Assembly: GCA_028707085.1 (NCBI GenBank) | Contig: JAQTUW010000013.1 | Coordinates: 1 to 64,000, forward strand | Length of the DNA stretch: 64,000 nt | Direction of reading: 5' to 3' | Source of the DNA: Methylococcales bacterium | Lineage (GTDB): Bacteria > Pseudomonadota > Gammaproteobacteria > Methylococcales > Methylomonadaceae | Shown here: one piece after another, positions 19,622-28,600 of the stretch | Position numbering within the stretch: position 1 is the first letter of the stretch | Layout: the number at the start of each line of letters is the position of its first letter | Made by a program: the position numbers and the translations under genes | The notes under the pieces: model-generated | Database searches by the model: none | Told to the model about the DNA's origin: nothing | Seen by the model: the letters and a program-made list of their open reading frames with translations, nothing else

Positions 19622-19768
19622 TATTTATGAACTCCAATCATAGGTTTTATTTGTTCAGGAAAGTTTAACCGAAGCAAATGCCGCCCCGAGGCAGCCCAAC
19701 AGACTTGGCTCTTGAACAATAAAGCGCACTCTGTTAGATTTGCCTATCTTTTTGAGTGGTACAGGTGA

Positions 19769-19796
19769 TTAAACTTGCTGGTTATGACATTATAAC
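19769..19796 (+). promoter_or_regulatory. Candidate promoter/operator of the ArsR-rhodanese unit
   Basis: TTAAAC at 19769-19774 and TATAAC at 19791-19796 are spaced by 16 bases. The -10 lies inside an inverted repeat, GTTAT at 19781-19785 and ATAAC at 19792-19796, that could serve as an operator for the adjacent ArsR-type repressor. The -35 match is poor. A second small inverted repeat, CACGCT/AGCGTG, lies at 19805-19821. Confidence 0.3.
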
Positions 19797-19870
19797 AGTA
19801 CCCGCACGCTGTCGTAGCGTGAAAATACCACTTAACCCAGCACTTAATCACTAGACTATCTCTTAATTTC

Positions 19871-20182
19871 ATGGAAGCCAGCAACAACACCATACTCTAC
19901 GACGACGCGGAGATTAACCATGCGGCGCGCTGTCTGAAAGCCATGTCTCACCCTCTGCGCCTGAAAATTCTCTGCGTACTCGGCGACAATTCGATCAGCG
20001 TACAGGAAATAGTGGAACAGGTTGGCACCAGTCAAAGCAATATCTCCCAGCACCTGGCCATTCTGCGGGACAAGGGTATACTCGACTTCAAAAAAGAAGC
20101 CAACCGTGTCTACTACTTTATAGATGACAAGCGGGTCATTCACCTGATTCAAACCATGCGTAGCGTTTTTTGCGGCGCCTGA
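19871..20182 (+). CDS. ArsR-family regulator with SqrR/BigR-like cysteine pair
   Basis: A 103-residue winged-helix repressor. The DNA-binding helices are in VQEIVEQVGTSQSNISQHLAIL (residues 44-65 region), followed by the beta wing with NRVYYF. The metal-site motif ELCVCDL of ArsR/SmtB sensors is missing. Instead Cys35 in LRLKILC and Cys101 in RSVFC are 66 residues apart, the location and spacing of the Cys41-Cys107 pair that forms a polysulfide bridge in SqrR-type persulfide sensors. A third Cys is at 21. It is 31 bases before a rhodanese gene, which fits a sulfur-responsive role (inference). No ATTC-N8-GAAT SqrR/BigR operator was seen upstream. Confidence 0.85.
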   Translation: MEASNNTILYDDAEINHAARCLKAMSHPLRLKILCVLGDNSISVQEIVEQVGTSQSNISQHLAILRDKGILDFKKEANRVYYFIDDKRVIHLIQTMRSVFCGA

Positions 20183-20213
20183 TTTTTTAAATAACCACTC
20201 AATAGTTTTTGCA

Positions 20214-20654
20214 ATGGATCAATATATCGAATTCGCCACCAACCACTACCTGCTTTCCTTTTCTCTGGTTTGCGTTATTTTCCTGCTGATTCAGGATCTG
20301 CTATCCAACTCTTTCAACAAATATGAAAGCGTGTCGCCACTGATTGCGGTCACGAAAATGAACAGCGAGGACGCCCTGATCATTGACGTCAGAGAGGGGC
20401 ACGAATTTTTAAAAAGCCATATCGAAGAGGCTGTCAATATCCCGCTAGGCAAACTGGAAGAGAAATTGCCGTCGCTGGAAAAGCATAAAAATCATCCGGT
20501 TCTGGTCGTCTGCCAGACCGGAGCCCGCTCCGTAAACGGCTGTAAAACCCTGACCAAAGCCGGTTTTACCCAGGTCTACAACCTGCTGGGCGGAATGCAA
20601 TCCTGGGAGGACAATAAACTTCCGATCAAAATTAGCAGCAAAATTAAAGATTAA
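20214..20654 (+). CDS. yibN: Membrane-anchored rhodanese (YibN-like)
   Basis: A 146-residue protein with one N-terminal membrane helix (about 12-30) and a single rhodanese domain (about 45-140). LIIDVREGHEF and SHIEEAVNIPLG are family motifs, and the catalytic loop is CQTGARS with Cys100, which suggests active sulfur transfer. In enterobacteria the order is yibN-grxC-secB-gpsA; here yibN-like is followed by secB at 23 bases with no glutaredoxin gene, and an ArsR-type regulator precedes it. It probably faces the cytoplasm. Confidence 0.88.
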   Translation: MDQYIEFATNHYLLSFSLVCVIFLLIQDLLSNSFNKYESVSPLIAVTKMNSEDALIIDVREGHEFLKSHIEEAVNIPLGKLEEKLPSLEKHKNHPVLVVCQTGARSVNGCKTLTKAGFTQVYNLLGGMQSWEDNKLPIKISSKIKD

Positions 20655-20677
20655 CTTAACCAACAGGAGAAACAGGC

Positions 20678-21148
20678 ATGTCAGAAATTACCGAAACAGC
20701 GGAAACAGGCGAAAAGCAGTTTGCCATCCAGAAAATCTACACCAAAGATATTTCCTTTGAAACGCCTAACGCCCCGGCAATCTTCACCCAAAAATGGGAG
20801 CCGGCCATGGAATTCAACCTCGGCACCCAGGTTGCGCCACTGGAAACATCCACGTTCGAGGTATCGCTGACTATTACCGTTACAGTAAAGATCGGCGATA
20901 ACACCGCTTATCTGGTCGAAGTCAATCAGGCCGGCATTTTTTCCATTGCCGGTTTTAGCGAACAGGAAATGGGCCCGATGCTGGGCAGCTTCTGCCCCAA
21001 TATCCTGTTCCCTTACGCCAGGGAAGTGGTATCCGATCTGGTCAATAAAGGCGGCTTCCCGCAATTGATTCTGGCCCCCGTCAATTTTGACGCCCTCTAT
21101 GTGCAACATATGCAGCAAACGACTCCCGAGTCCAAAACTTTAAATTAA
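20678..21148 (+). CDS. secB: Export chaperone SecB
   Basis: A 156-residue SecB, the tetrameric cytosolic chaperone that keeps preproteins unfolded and hands them to SecA. IYTKDISFETPNAP near the N-terminus and the LGSFCPNILFPYAREVVSDLV segment with GGFPQL are diagnostic. AGGAG lies 11 bases upstream of the ATG. It sits between the rhodanese gene and gpsA. Confidence 0.97.
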   Translation: MSEITETAETGEKQFAIQKIYTKDISFETPNAPAIFTQKWEPAMEFNLGTQVAPLETSTFEVSLTITVTVKIGDNTAYLVEVNQAGIFSIAGFSEQEMGPMLGSFCPNILFPYAREVVSDLVNKGGFPQLILAPVNFDALYVQHMQQTTPESKTLN

Positions 21149-21153
21149 GTTGA

Positions 21154-22152
21154 ATGTCTTCCGCAATCAGTATTCTGGGCGCCGGTTCGTGGGGAACCGC
21201 GTTAGCGATTCTGGCGGCCAGAAATGGTTGCGACACGCTGCTATGGGGGCATAATCGGCAGCATATTGAAATGCTCGGACAGGCCGGCGAAAACCGGCGT
21301 TATCTGCCGGGCTGCAAATTTCCGGACAAGCTGAGAGTGACTGCCGACCTGCCGGAGGCTATCGGCGCCAGTCCGCTGTTGCTGGTGACCGTGCCCAGCC
21401 ACGCTTTTAGAAATACATTGTTGCAAATCAGGCCTTTTTTAAACCACACCCCCCAAATTGCCTGGGCAACCAAGGGTTTTGACGGCGAAAGCGGCTTATT
21501 GCTGAGCGAAGTGGTGTATGATGTGCTGGGCGGAGATGTATCCACTGCCGTACTGGCCGGGCCGACCTTTGCCGCAGAAGTCGCGGCGGGTTTGCCAACC
21601 GCCATTACCATCGCATCCACGACCGAAAGCCTGGTTGCGCAACTGACCGCCGTGTTACATAACCAGCGTTTTCGAACCTATACCAGCACAGACATCGTGG
21701 GCGTACAAGTGGGCGGGGCCGGCAAAAACGTGCTGGCCATTGCCGCTGGCATTGCCGACGGCCTTGGCTTTGGAGCCAATACCCGCGCCGCGCTGATTAC
21801 CAGGGGCCTGACCGAAATTACCCGTCTAGGCGTTAAGCTGGGCGGACAAGCCGATACCTTTATGGGGCTAGCCGGGCTGGGCGACCTGATTCTAACCTGT
21901 ACCGACAACCAGTCGCGAAACCGGCGTTTTGGCCTGGCGCTGGGGCAGGGCCGGAACAGGCGACAGGCGGCTGCGGAAATCGCCCAGGAAATCGAAGGCA
22001 TTTCCGCAGCCCGCGAAGCCTATCGGCTGTCGCAAAAAAACCAGGTGGAAATGCCGATTACCGAGCAGGTCTACAATGTACTGTTCAATCAGCTCGACCC
22101 CAAGCAGGCGGTAAATAATCTGCTTGCTCGCGATCAGAAGGCCGAAGTTTAG
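21154..22152 (+). CDS. gpsA: Glycerol-3-phosphate dehydrogenase [NAD(P)+]
   Basis: A 332-residue GpsA that reduces dihydroxyacetone phosphate to sn-glycerol 3-phosphate for phospholipid synthesis. The N-terminal ILGAGSWGTALA (GxGxxG) binds NAD(P). The conserved WATKGF, VLAGPTFAAEVA, AGAGKNVLAIAAG-like (here GGAGKNVLAIAAG, with the catalytic Lys) and TRGLTEITRLG segments, and GLGDLILTCT, complete the family pattern. It begins 5 bases after secB, continuing the secB-gpsA pairing seen in many proteobacteria. Confidence 0.96.
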   Translation: MSSAISILGAGSWGTALAILAARNGCDTLLWGHNRQHIEMLGQAGENRRYLPGCKFPDKLRVTADLPEAIGASPLLLVTVPSHAFRNTLLQIRPFLNHTPQIAWATKGFDGESGLLLSEVVYDVLGGDVSTAVLAGPTFAAEVAAGLPTAITIASTTESLVAQLTAVLHNQRFRTYTSTDIVGVQVGGAGKNVLAIAAGIADGLGFGANTRAALITRGLTEITRLGVKLGGQADTFMGLAGLGDLILTCTDNQSRNRRFGLALGQGRNRRQAAAEIAQEIEGISAAREAYRLSQKNQVEMPITEQVYNVLFNQLDPKQAVNNLLARDQKAEV

Positions 22153-22231
22153 ACGCTCACTTTCCGGATTATCTGCGCCAACAGCATACTAATAATAACC
22201 CGGCATTAACAACCAGCAGGATATACGCAAA

Positions 22232-23260
22232 ATGATACGTGCAGGCATCGTGGGCGGCACCGGTTATACCGGCGTCGAATTATTGAGAATTCTGGCGCTG
22301 CATCCGCAGGTTGAAGTTGCGGCGGTCACTTCCCGCGCCGACGCCGGACAGCGGGTGGACAGACTTTATCCCAGCCTTAGAGGTTTGTGCAACCTGACTT
22401 TCAGCCTGCCCGAAGCGGAAAACCTGCTGGATTGCCAGGTAGTGTTTTTCGCCACGCCCAACGGCACGGCCATGCACATGGCTGCCGGCCTGCTCCGGCG
22501 CGGCATCAAAGTCATTGATCTATCGGCAGATTTCAGAATCAGGGATGCGCAGGAATGGGAAAAATGGTATGGCATGCCGCATGCCAATCCCGATTTAATC
22601 GCCGAAGCCGTGTACGGCCTGCCGGAAATCAACCGCGAGCAAATCAGGCGGGCCGAACTGGTGGCCTGCCCCGGCTGCTATCCAACCGCGGTGCAACTGG
22701 GTTTCCTGCCGCTGCTGGAACAGGCGACCATCGACACCGACCATCTGATCGCCGATGTAAAATCCGGCGTCAGCGGGGCCGGGCGCAAGGCGGAAATCAG
22801 TTCGCTAATGAGTGAGGCAGGGGAAAGCTTTAAAGCGTATGCCGTCAGCGGCCACCGGCATTTGCCGGAAATCCGCCAGGGCCTGACGCAGATCTGCGGA
22901 CAGGCCGTCGGCCTGACTTTCGTTCCGCATTTAACGCCGATGATACGCGGCATCCACGCCACGCTTTATGCCCGCCTGAACAAACCGCTGGATTTACAGG
23001 CTTTGTTTGAGCAACGCTTTCAGGCGGAATACTTTGTGGATGTGCTGCCGGCAGGCAGTCACGCCGATACCCGCAATGTCCGCGGCAGCAATCGCTGCCA
23101 GATCGCCGTTCACCAGCCGCAAAGCGGCGATACGCTGGTGATTTTGTCGGTGATCGATAATCTGGTCAAGGGTGCGTCAGGACAAGCCGTGCAAGCCATG
23201 AATCTGATGACCGGCCTGCCCGAGAGGCAGGGTCTGGAAACGGTTGCGCTGTATCCTTAA
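22232..23260 (+). CDS. argC: N-acetyl-gamma-glutamyl-phosphate reductase
   Basis: A 342-residue ArgC, the NADPH-dependent third step of arginine synthesis. [14 protein letters not shown] at the N-terminus is the nucleotide motif and [14 protein letters not shown] holds the catalytic Cys near residue 149. [11 protein letters not shown] and HRHLPEI are also conserved. AGGA lies 9 bases before the start. It is 79 bases after gpsA and may be transcribed with it or from its own promoter. It converges with phoR. Confidence 0.96.
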   Translation: MIRAGIVGGTGYTGVELLRILALHPQVEVAAVTSRADAGQRVDRLYPSLRGLCNLTFSLPEAENLLDCQVVFFATPNGTAMHMAAGLLRRGIKVIDLSADFRIRDAQEWEKWYGMPHANPDLIAEAVYGLPEINREQIRRAELVACPGCYPTAVQLGFLPLLEQATIDTDHLIADVKSGVSGAGRKAEISSLMSEAGESFKAYAVSGHRHLPEIRQGLTQICGQAVGLTFVPHLTPMIRGIHATLYARLNKPLDLQALFEQRFQAEYFVDVLPAGSHADTRNVRGSNRCQIAVHQPQSGDTLVILSVIDNLVKGASGQAVQAMNLMTGLPERQGLETVALYP

Positions 23261-23329
23261 GGCGGCGCGAAGCGTTTAGGCCGCGACAGAATGCGCACAC
23301 CACCCGTCGGACACTCCGCGCAAACCCGG

Positions 23330-24604
23330 TCAGCAAATCCGTTTGGCCGGAAACATGCAGCGGAACCGGCTGCCCTTGCCAAGCTGGCTTTCTATATCCA
23401 GCTTGGCGTCGTGTCTGACCAGCACATGCTTGACGATCGCCAGCCCAAGACCGGTGCCGTTGATCTTATGGTTACGCTTGACTTCGACCCGGTAAAAACG
23501 TTCGGTAACCCGCGGAATTTCGGCACTAGAGATCCCTTCGCCAAAATCCTGAACCTCAAAATAAACCCCATTGTCCTCACTTTTGAACCAGCCGACCTTG
23601 ACCGGTTTGTCGGTGGGCGAATATTTCAGCGCATTGACCACCAGATTGGTAAAAGCGCTTCGCAATTCTTCTTCGTCACCCTGCAGACAGCTATCGGAGC
23701 CGATAACCAGCTCAATCCGCCGTTCGTCCTTTTCCAGCAAATCGCTTTCCCGGCAAATCTGTTTCAGCAGATCGGGGACGCGGACACAATCCGCTTTTTT
23801 GGCCTTGGTTTCCAGGCGAGCCAGTAACAGCAAATCATCGATCAGCAATTGCATCCGCTCGGTCTGAGTGGACATTTTCTGAAAAGTCTTAAAATATACC
23901 TCGGGAATATCATCCATTTCCTGTAGCGTTTCCAGATAGCCTTTCACTACCGTCAAAGGGGTGCGCAACTCATGCGAAACATTGGTGACAAAATCGGTAC
24001 GCATCCGCTCAATTTTTTTCAGATGGGTAATATCCTGGGCGAGCAACAGCCTTAACCCCGCGCCATATGGCACGATGCTGATCTGCAAAATAATGTTTTC
24101 GTTGACCGGAGAGGGGATGCTGATTTTTTGCTGATAATTGTTGGACTTTAAATATTGAATGAACAAAGGCGCACGAACCAAATTCGGGATACGCTGGCCC
24201 TTATCGGTTTTTTTAAGCCCCAACAACTCGCGCGCCGCCGTGTTGGTCCATTCAATCTCCGCATAACTTCCCAGCACTACGGCAGCGTCCGGCAGGGCAT
24301 CGGTCGAGGTGCGAAACCGGTCTATCATCCGGCTGAGTTTCTTTTTACGCTTTTTATCGATTTTTCTGATTTTCCAGATATGATGATAAATATCGCCCCA
24401 GATGCCTTTATGTTCGCGCTTGTCGCCAAAAGCCCCGCGGCTGAGCCATTTCTCCAGCCGGTCTATATGCAGGGTCTGGATGAGCAGCAGTGTGGTGGTG
24501 ATGGCGAGCAGAATCAGCGATAGATGCTCCGTGAAATAGCCCATCAGCAGCGCCGGGACAAGCAAAGCCAGCAGCAGATTGATTTCTCTCTGCCAACGGT
24601 TCAT
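23330..24604 (-). CDS. phoR: Phosphate regulon sensor histidine kinase PhoR
   Basis: A 424-residue membrane kinase. Two adjacent N-terminal membrane helices (about 8-45) leave almost no periplasmic part, as in PhoR. A linker rich in Lys/Arg follows, then a PAS domain (about 95-190, with LPDAAVVLGSYAEIEWTN). The dimerisation/phosphoacceptor motif is NVSHELRTPLTVVKGY, and the ATPase domain shows NALKYSP, DFGEGI and GTGLGLAIVKH. ATG at 24604 is 5 bases after the phoB stop. With PhoB it senses phosphate through the Pst transporter, which is not in this window. Confidence 0.95.
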   Translation of the reverse strand: MNRWQREINLLLALLVPALLMGYFTEHLSLILLAITTTLLLIQTLHIDRLEKWLSRGAFGDKREHKGIWGDIYHHIWKIRKIDKKRKKKLSRMIDRFRTSTDALPDAAVVLGSYAEIEWTNTAARELLGLKKTDKGQRIPNLVRAPLFIQYLKSNNYQQKISIPSPVNENIILQISIVPYGAGLRLLLAQDITHLKKIERMRTDFVTNVSHELRTPLTVVKGYLETLQEMDDIPEVYFKTFQKMSTQTERMQLLIDDLLLLARLETKAKKADCVRVPDLLKQICRESDLLEKDERRIELVIGSDSCLQGDEEELRSAFTNLVVNALKYSPTDKPVKVGWFKSEDNGVYFEVQDFGEGISSAEIPRVTERFYRVEVKRNHKINGTGLGLAIVKHVLVRHDAKLDIESQLGKGSRFRCMFPAKRIC

Positions 24605-24609
24605 GGCAA

Positions 24610-25308
24610 TCAACCTTCCATTGAAAACCGGTACCCAAAACCCCTTACGGTTTGTATCAGTTCTTCGCGTTCATATTCGGCAAGAATCTTTCGCAGGCGG
24701 CGAATATGCACATCGACGGTACGTTCTTCGATATAAACGCTACGGCCCCATACCTGATCCAGCAAATGGGTACGGCTATAGACTTTATCGGGATTGGTCA
24801 TAAAAAACTGCATCAGCCTGAATTCGGTCGGACTGACTTCCAGGGTATGCCCGGCAATCGTTAATCTATGCTGTTCGGAATCCAGTATCAGATCGCCGAC
24901 ATTAAGCAGTCCGGATTCGGAGAGTTTGCCGCTTCTGCGCATAACGGCCTTGATTCGAGCAATCAATTCTTTTGGCGAAAATGGTTTGGTGACATAATCG
25001 TCGGCGCCGATTTCCAGGCCGCGAATCTTGTCTTCCTCCTCTCCGCGGGCGGTGAGCAGAATGATCGGCAGCTCTTTGTAACCGGAATCGTTTTTCAGGC
25101 GTCTGGCCAGTTCTATGCCGCTGATACCCGGCAGCATCCAGTCCAGCAGAATCAGATCCATCATGTTTTCAGCCAATGCCTGCTGGGCCAGCTCCGCAGT
25201 GGAAACGGCGACGACGCCCAATCCCGCCTGTTCCAGCGCCATCACCAACATTTCGCGGATGGCTTCCTCGTCTTCCACAACCAAGATATTTAAATTTGAC
25301 ATATTCAT
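24610..25308 (-). CDS. phoB: Phosphate regulon response regulator PhoB
   Basis: A 232-residue OmpR/PhoB-type regulator. The receiver domain (1-120) has the acidic pair VVEDEE, the phosphoacceptor Asp in LILLDWMLPGISG and the Lys in VTKPFSPKEL. The winged-helix DNA-binding domain (about 130-228) has LTPTEF-like SPTEFRLMQF and YSRTHLLDQVWG. It binds CTGTCAT-type repeats called Pho boxes. A candidate Pho box lies 53 bases upstream of its start, and another precedes the operon at 32342. Confidence 0.96.
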   Translation of the reverse strand: MNMSNLNILVVEDEEAIREMLVMALEQAGLGVVAVSTAELAQQALAENMMDLILLDWMLPGISGIELARRLKNDSGYKELPIILLTARGEEEDKIRGLEIGADDYVTKPFSPKELIARIKAVMRRSGKLSESGLLNVGDLILDSEQHRLTIAGHTLEVSPTEFRLMQFFMTNPDKVYSRTHLLDQVWGRSVYIEERTVDVHIRRLRKILAEYEREELIQTVRGFGYRFSMEG

Positions 25309-25349
25309 TTGATTCCAGCCAAGTCACCCTTCTAGTCTAACCCTGTCAT

Positions 25350-25378
25350 ATTACCCGTTTGTGACAGAAAGCGGACAA
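25350..25378 (-). promoter_or_regulatory. Candidate Pho box upstream of phoB
   Basis: Reading the minus strand, TTGTCCG (25378-25372), four bases, then CTGTCAC (25367-25361) match two CTGTCAT-like units in the 11-base register bound by PhoB. TAATAT lies 7 bases further on and could be the -10. This would give autoregulation of phoBR, as is usual. The first unit matches at only 4 of 7 positions, and the region also contains the inverted repeat CTGTCA/TGACAG (25343-25366). Confidence 0.42.
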
Positions 25379-25620
25379 CGAAAACAGATAAGCTGACGAA
25401 TCATAATCGACAGTATGCGCAAAAAATGCTGTCCACACGAATCAAGCGCTGATAGTCACGCCGAAAAAATAAAACACCTCGGAGACTACTGTCGAGTCGT
25501 AGCGGCAATGAACCATTAATGTTTAGGCCAGAAATCGCTTTCCAAAACCAAATTCCAACTTCAGCGGTCGTGCGCATTTCGGGTTGTCGTTTCAATTTGA
25601 CCGATCAGGAGGCTATCCGA
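25379..25620. other. Intergenic region between phoB and the fused oxidoreductase gene
   Basis: Most of the 362-base gap between phoB and the 25671 gene. Apart from the Pho box at one end and the repeat and hairpin at the other, I see no ORF, tRNA or riboswitch signature in it. Confidence 0.45.
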
Positions 25621-25639
25621 GAATAGAGAACCGGCTTCG
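25603..25639 (-). repeat. Dispersed intergenic repeat, copy B
   Basis: Reading the minus strand, this copy has CGAAGCCGGTT then CTCTATTCTCGGATAGCCTCCT. It shares its core with copies at 34020-34054 and 43894-43928. It lies 3' of the fused oxidoreductase gene and in the same orientation. Confidence 0.5.
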
Positions 25640-25658
25640 GAAAAGCCGGTTTCTATTC
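25621..25658 (-). terminator. Hairpin after the fused oxidoreductase gene
   Basis: A long inverted repeat: GAATAGAGAACCGGCTT at 25621-25637 pairs with AAGCCGGTTTCTATTC at 25642-25657, with a single extra G and a loop of about 4 bases. It begins 12 bases after the stop at 25671 on the minus strand. No strong T tract follows, so it may be a bidirectional or Rho-assisted terminator, or an mRNA-stabilising structure. It overlaps repeat copy B. Confidence 0.55.
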
Positions 25659-25670
25659 CCGGGCAGCATC

Positions 25671-28600
25671 CTACTGGTCGTTTTCGGCTTCCAGCAAATA
25701 CGTCAGCCACAGGGAAGACAGCTTTTCCTGCACGGTATTTTGTCGCAAGCGGGCATGCAAATTTTCAAAATCAACGTAATCCAGCAATTGATCCTGGTTA
25801 TAGCAGGAATACATAAAGCTGGCTTCGCCGCTTTCAGGATCGACATGCTTGCACAAACATTGCGCGCAAACCCCTTTCATCATGCACTGCATGGGCGAGT
25901 TGATAGAACCGATTGCTTCATGCCCGGCCTTGAGATAGGGGTTCAGCACGCCGAAACGCGCCGCTTTGACTGCGGCCATCATTCTGTCGGAGCCGATGAC
26001 CACCAGATGGTCGGCATCCTGCAAACGCAATGCGGTTTCGCCCAGTTCACCTTTGGCGAAAGCCAGCATGGCTTCAACGATGTTGCCGACAAAGGTTTTA
26101 TCCTGCGGCCGGGTGATGGGAATGGCCTCGTTTCCGGGATGATTGTCTACCGCCCAGACGATCAGATCGGAAGCTTCCTCGATTTCTGAAACCTTGAACA
26201 GGTCTTCACGGTTACGGTAACCGGCAAAATAAAGCACTTTGTTACCGGCTGAACGCAGGGCTTTACCTATGGAAAACAGCACGGCGTTACCCAGCCCGCC
26301 GCCCAGCAACAGCACGGTCTGGTTGCTGGGTATCTCGGTGGGCGCGCCGGTCACGCCCATTAACACCAGCGGATCCCCGGCTTTCCAGGTCGCGCACAGC
26401 CGGGTGGAGCTGCCCATCTCCAGGGCTATCAGCGACACCAGTCCCTGTTCCTTGTCAACCCATGCGCCGGTCAGGGCAATCCCTTCCGCGGCCAGAACGG
26501 TGCCTTCCCTGACCGGGGCCAGCGATTCAAAATTCTGCACCCGGTAAAACTGGCCGGGGTTGAAGTTTCTGGCTGCGGCCGGCGCTTTTACCAAGACTTC
26601 GATAATGGTCGGGGTCAGCCGGTTAATAGCGACGATGTACGCCAGAAAATCATGATCCAGTCGCCGCTGAAAGTCCTGCAGTTGCGCGTCGCGCTGCGCC
26701 TGGCCGGATGCATCCTGCCTGGCGATTTCTTCGGCAAACAGGTTGACGATATAGGGATAACCGTGTTTCGCGCTGGTCATCGCCTTGACGACATTCCCCG
26801 CATAGAGCGGATGATTATCGCCATAGAAGGTAATGTAACGGTCATTGTGCCGGTAAGATGTAAAGGGCGCCGGTTTACCGGTTTTAACCAATAGTTCATC
26901 GTCAGTCGCCACCAGTTCGGTTTTACAGCCGCTGCTTGCCGGTTCATGACGCTTGTAGAATTTATGATCCATCACAAACGTTCCGGGATGCTCGGACTGA
27001 TAAATGGTGTTGGGTGCGGTACCGGCCGCAATAAACAGGCCGCGCAGCTTGACTTCAATTTCGCCGGTTTTGCGCCATTTCCCATCCTGTTGGACAAGCT
27101 GTTCGAACTGTACCGCCTGCAAATGGCCGTAACAATCCGGAATGGCCGCCAGCGGGTTGACGCCTTCCGCCAGCCAGATGCCTTCCGATAGAGCCTCGTG
27201 AATTTCTTCGTGATTTTGCCGATAAGCCGGCGAATCCTTGATGCCTTTACGGTAAAACAGCGTTACGCCGCCCCACTGCTTGAGGAAGGGCAGAAAATTG
27301 GGGGTTTCGCCGACTGCGGCGGCGCGCTGCCGTTCCTGGGCGACGATACGTCCGTGCGCCAGGAATTCCTCAAGGATTTCCAGCTCCTCCTGGTCGTAAG
27401 GCTTGCGTACCGCCTGTTCGCCATAACGCGCGACCAGCTTCTCATAACGATCGAGAATCTTGCTGACCTGCAGCGGATAATACGCCAGCAATTCCGTAGC
27501 GGTGTCGATGGCTGTCAGTCCGCCGCCGATCACCCCGGCCGGCAGGCGAACCTGTAGATTGGCTAGGGAAGAATATTTGGCCGCTCCGGTCAGTTGCAAG
27601 CCCATCAAAAAGTCTGACGCCTTGCGGATACCGCGGATCAGGTTGTTTTTTAGATCGATGATGGTAGGCTTGCCTGCGCCGCTGGCGATGGCGATATGAT
27701 CGAAACCTTGCTCCCAGGCTTCGTCTATGGTGACGCTACCGCCGAAACGTATGCCGCCGTAGCATTTGAAAGCGGAACGGCGCATCAGGGTCAGGTAGAT
27801 TACTTTCAGAAAGTTTTTATCCCAGCGCACGGTGATGCCGTATTCGGCGACCCCGCCGAAACCCAGCATTACGCGTTTATCCAGATCCTCGTATAGGGTT
27901 TTGAAATCGGCGATCGGCTGCGGCGGATTCTCGCGGTCGCCGGTCAGATGCAACGGCAAGGGTTCGATCTTCAGGGCGTCGATACCGACTACCCCAAAGC
28001 CTTCGTTGAGCAGGTAATGCGCCAGGGTATAGCCGGCGGGGCCCATGCCGGCTATCAGTACGTTCCTGCCGTTGTAAGGCAGGGCGACCGGGCGCTTGAC
28101 GTTTAGCGGGTTCCAGCGGGTCAGCAGGCTGTATATCTCGAAACCCCACGGCATGAACAGCACATCGGTCAGCACATTGGTTTCGATTTGCGGAATGTTG
28201 ACGGCTTCGGTTTTCTGATAAATGCAGCCGCGCATGCAATCGTTGCAAATCCGATGGCCGGTACCCGGGCACATCGGGTTATCGATAATGATCAACGCCA
28301 GCGCGCCAATATTGTCACCCTGGCGTTTGACGACATGCATCTCGGAAATTTTTTCTTCCAGCGGGCAACCGGTCATTGCCTGGCCGAGGTGGTTGGCCTT
28401 GAAACTGCCGTCTTTTTTATTTTTGATGCCTTTGGAGCAGGAATCGTTGTCGCGATCATGGCAATAAATGCAATGATCCACTTCGTACAGCACCTGGCGT
28501 TGCGAAAAGCGCTTATCGGTCAACCCGAAACCGTCGCGGCGGCGGTGGTGATGTTCTTCGTAGGCCCAGACATCATGGTCTTCGCGCTCGATTTGTTCGT

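Noticed and set aside
19741..19870. SqrR/BigR-type ATTC-N8-GAAT operator
   Set aside because: The motif is not present in the region before the ArsR gene, so the sensor idea rests on the protein alone.
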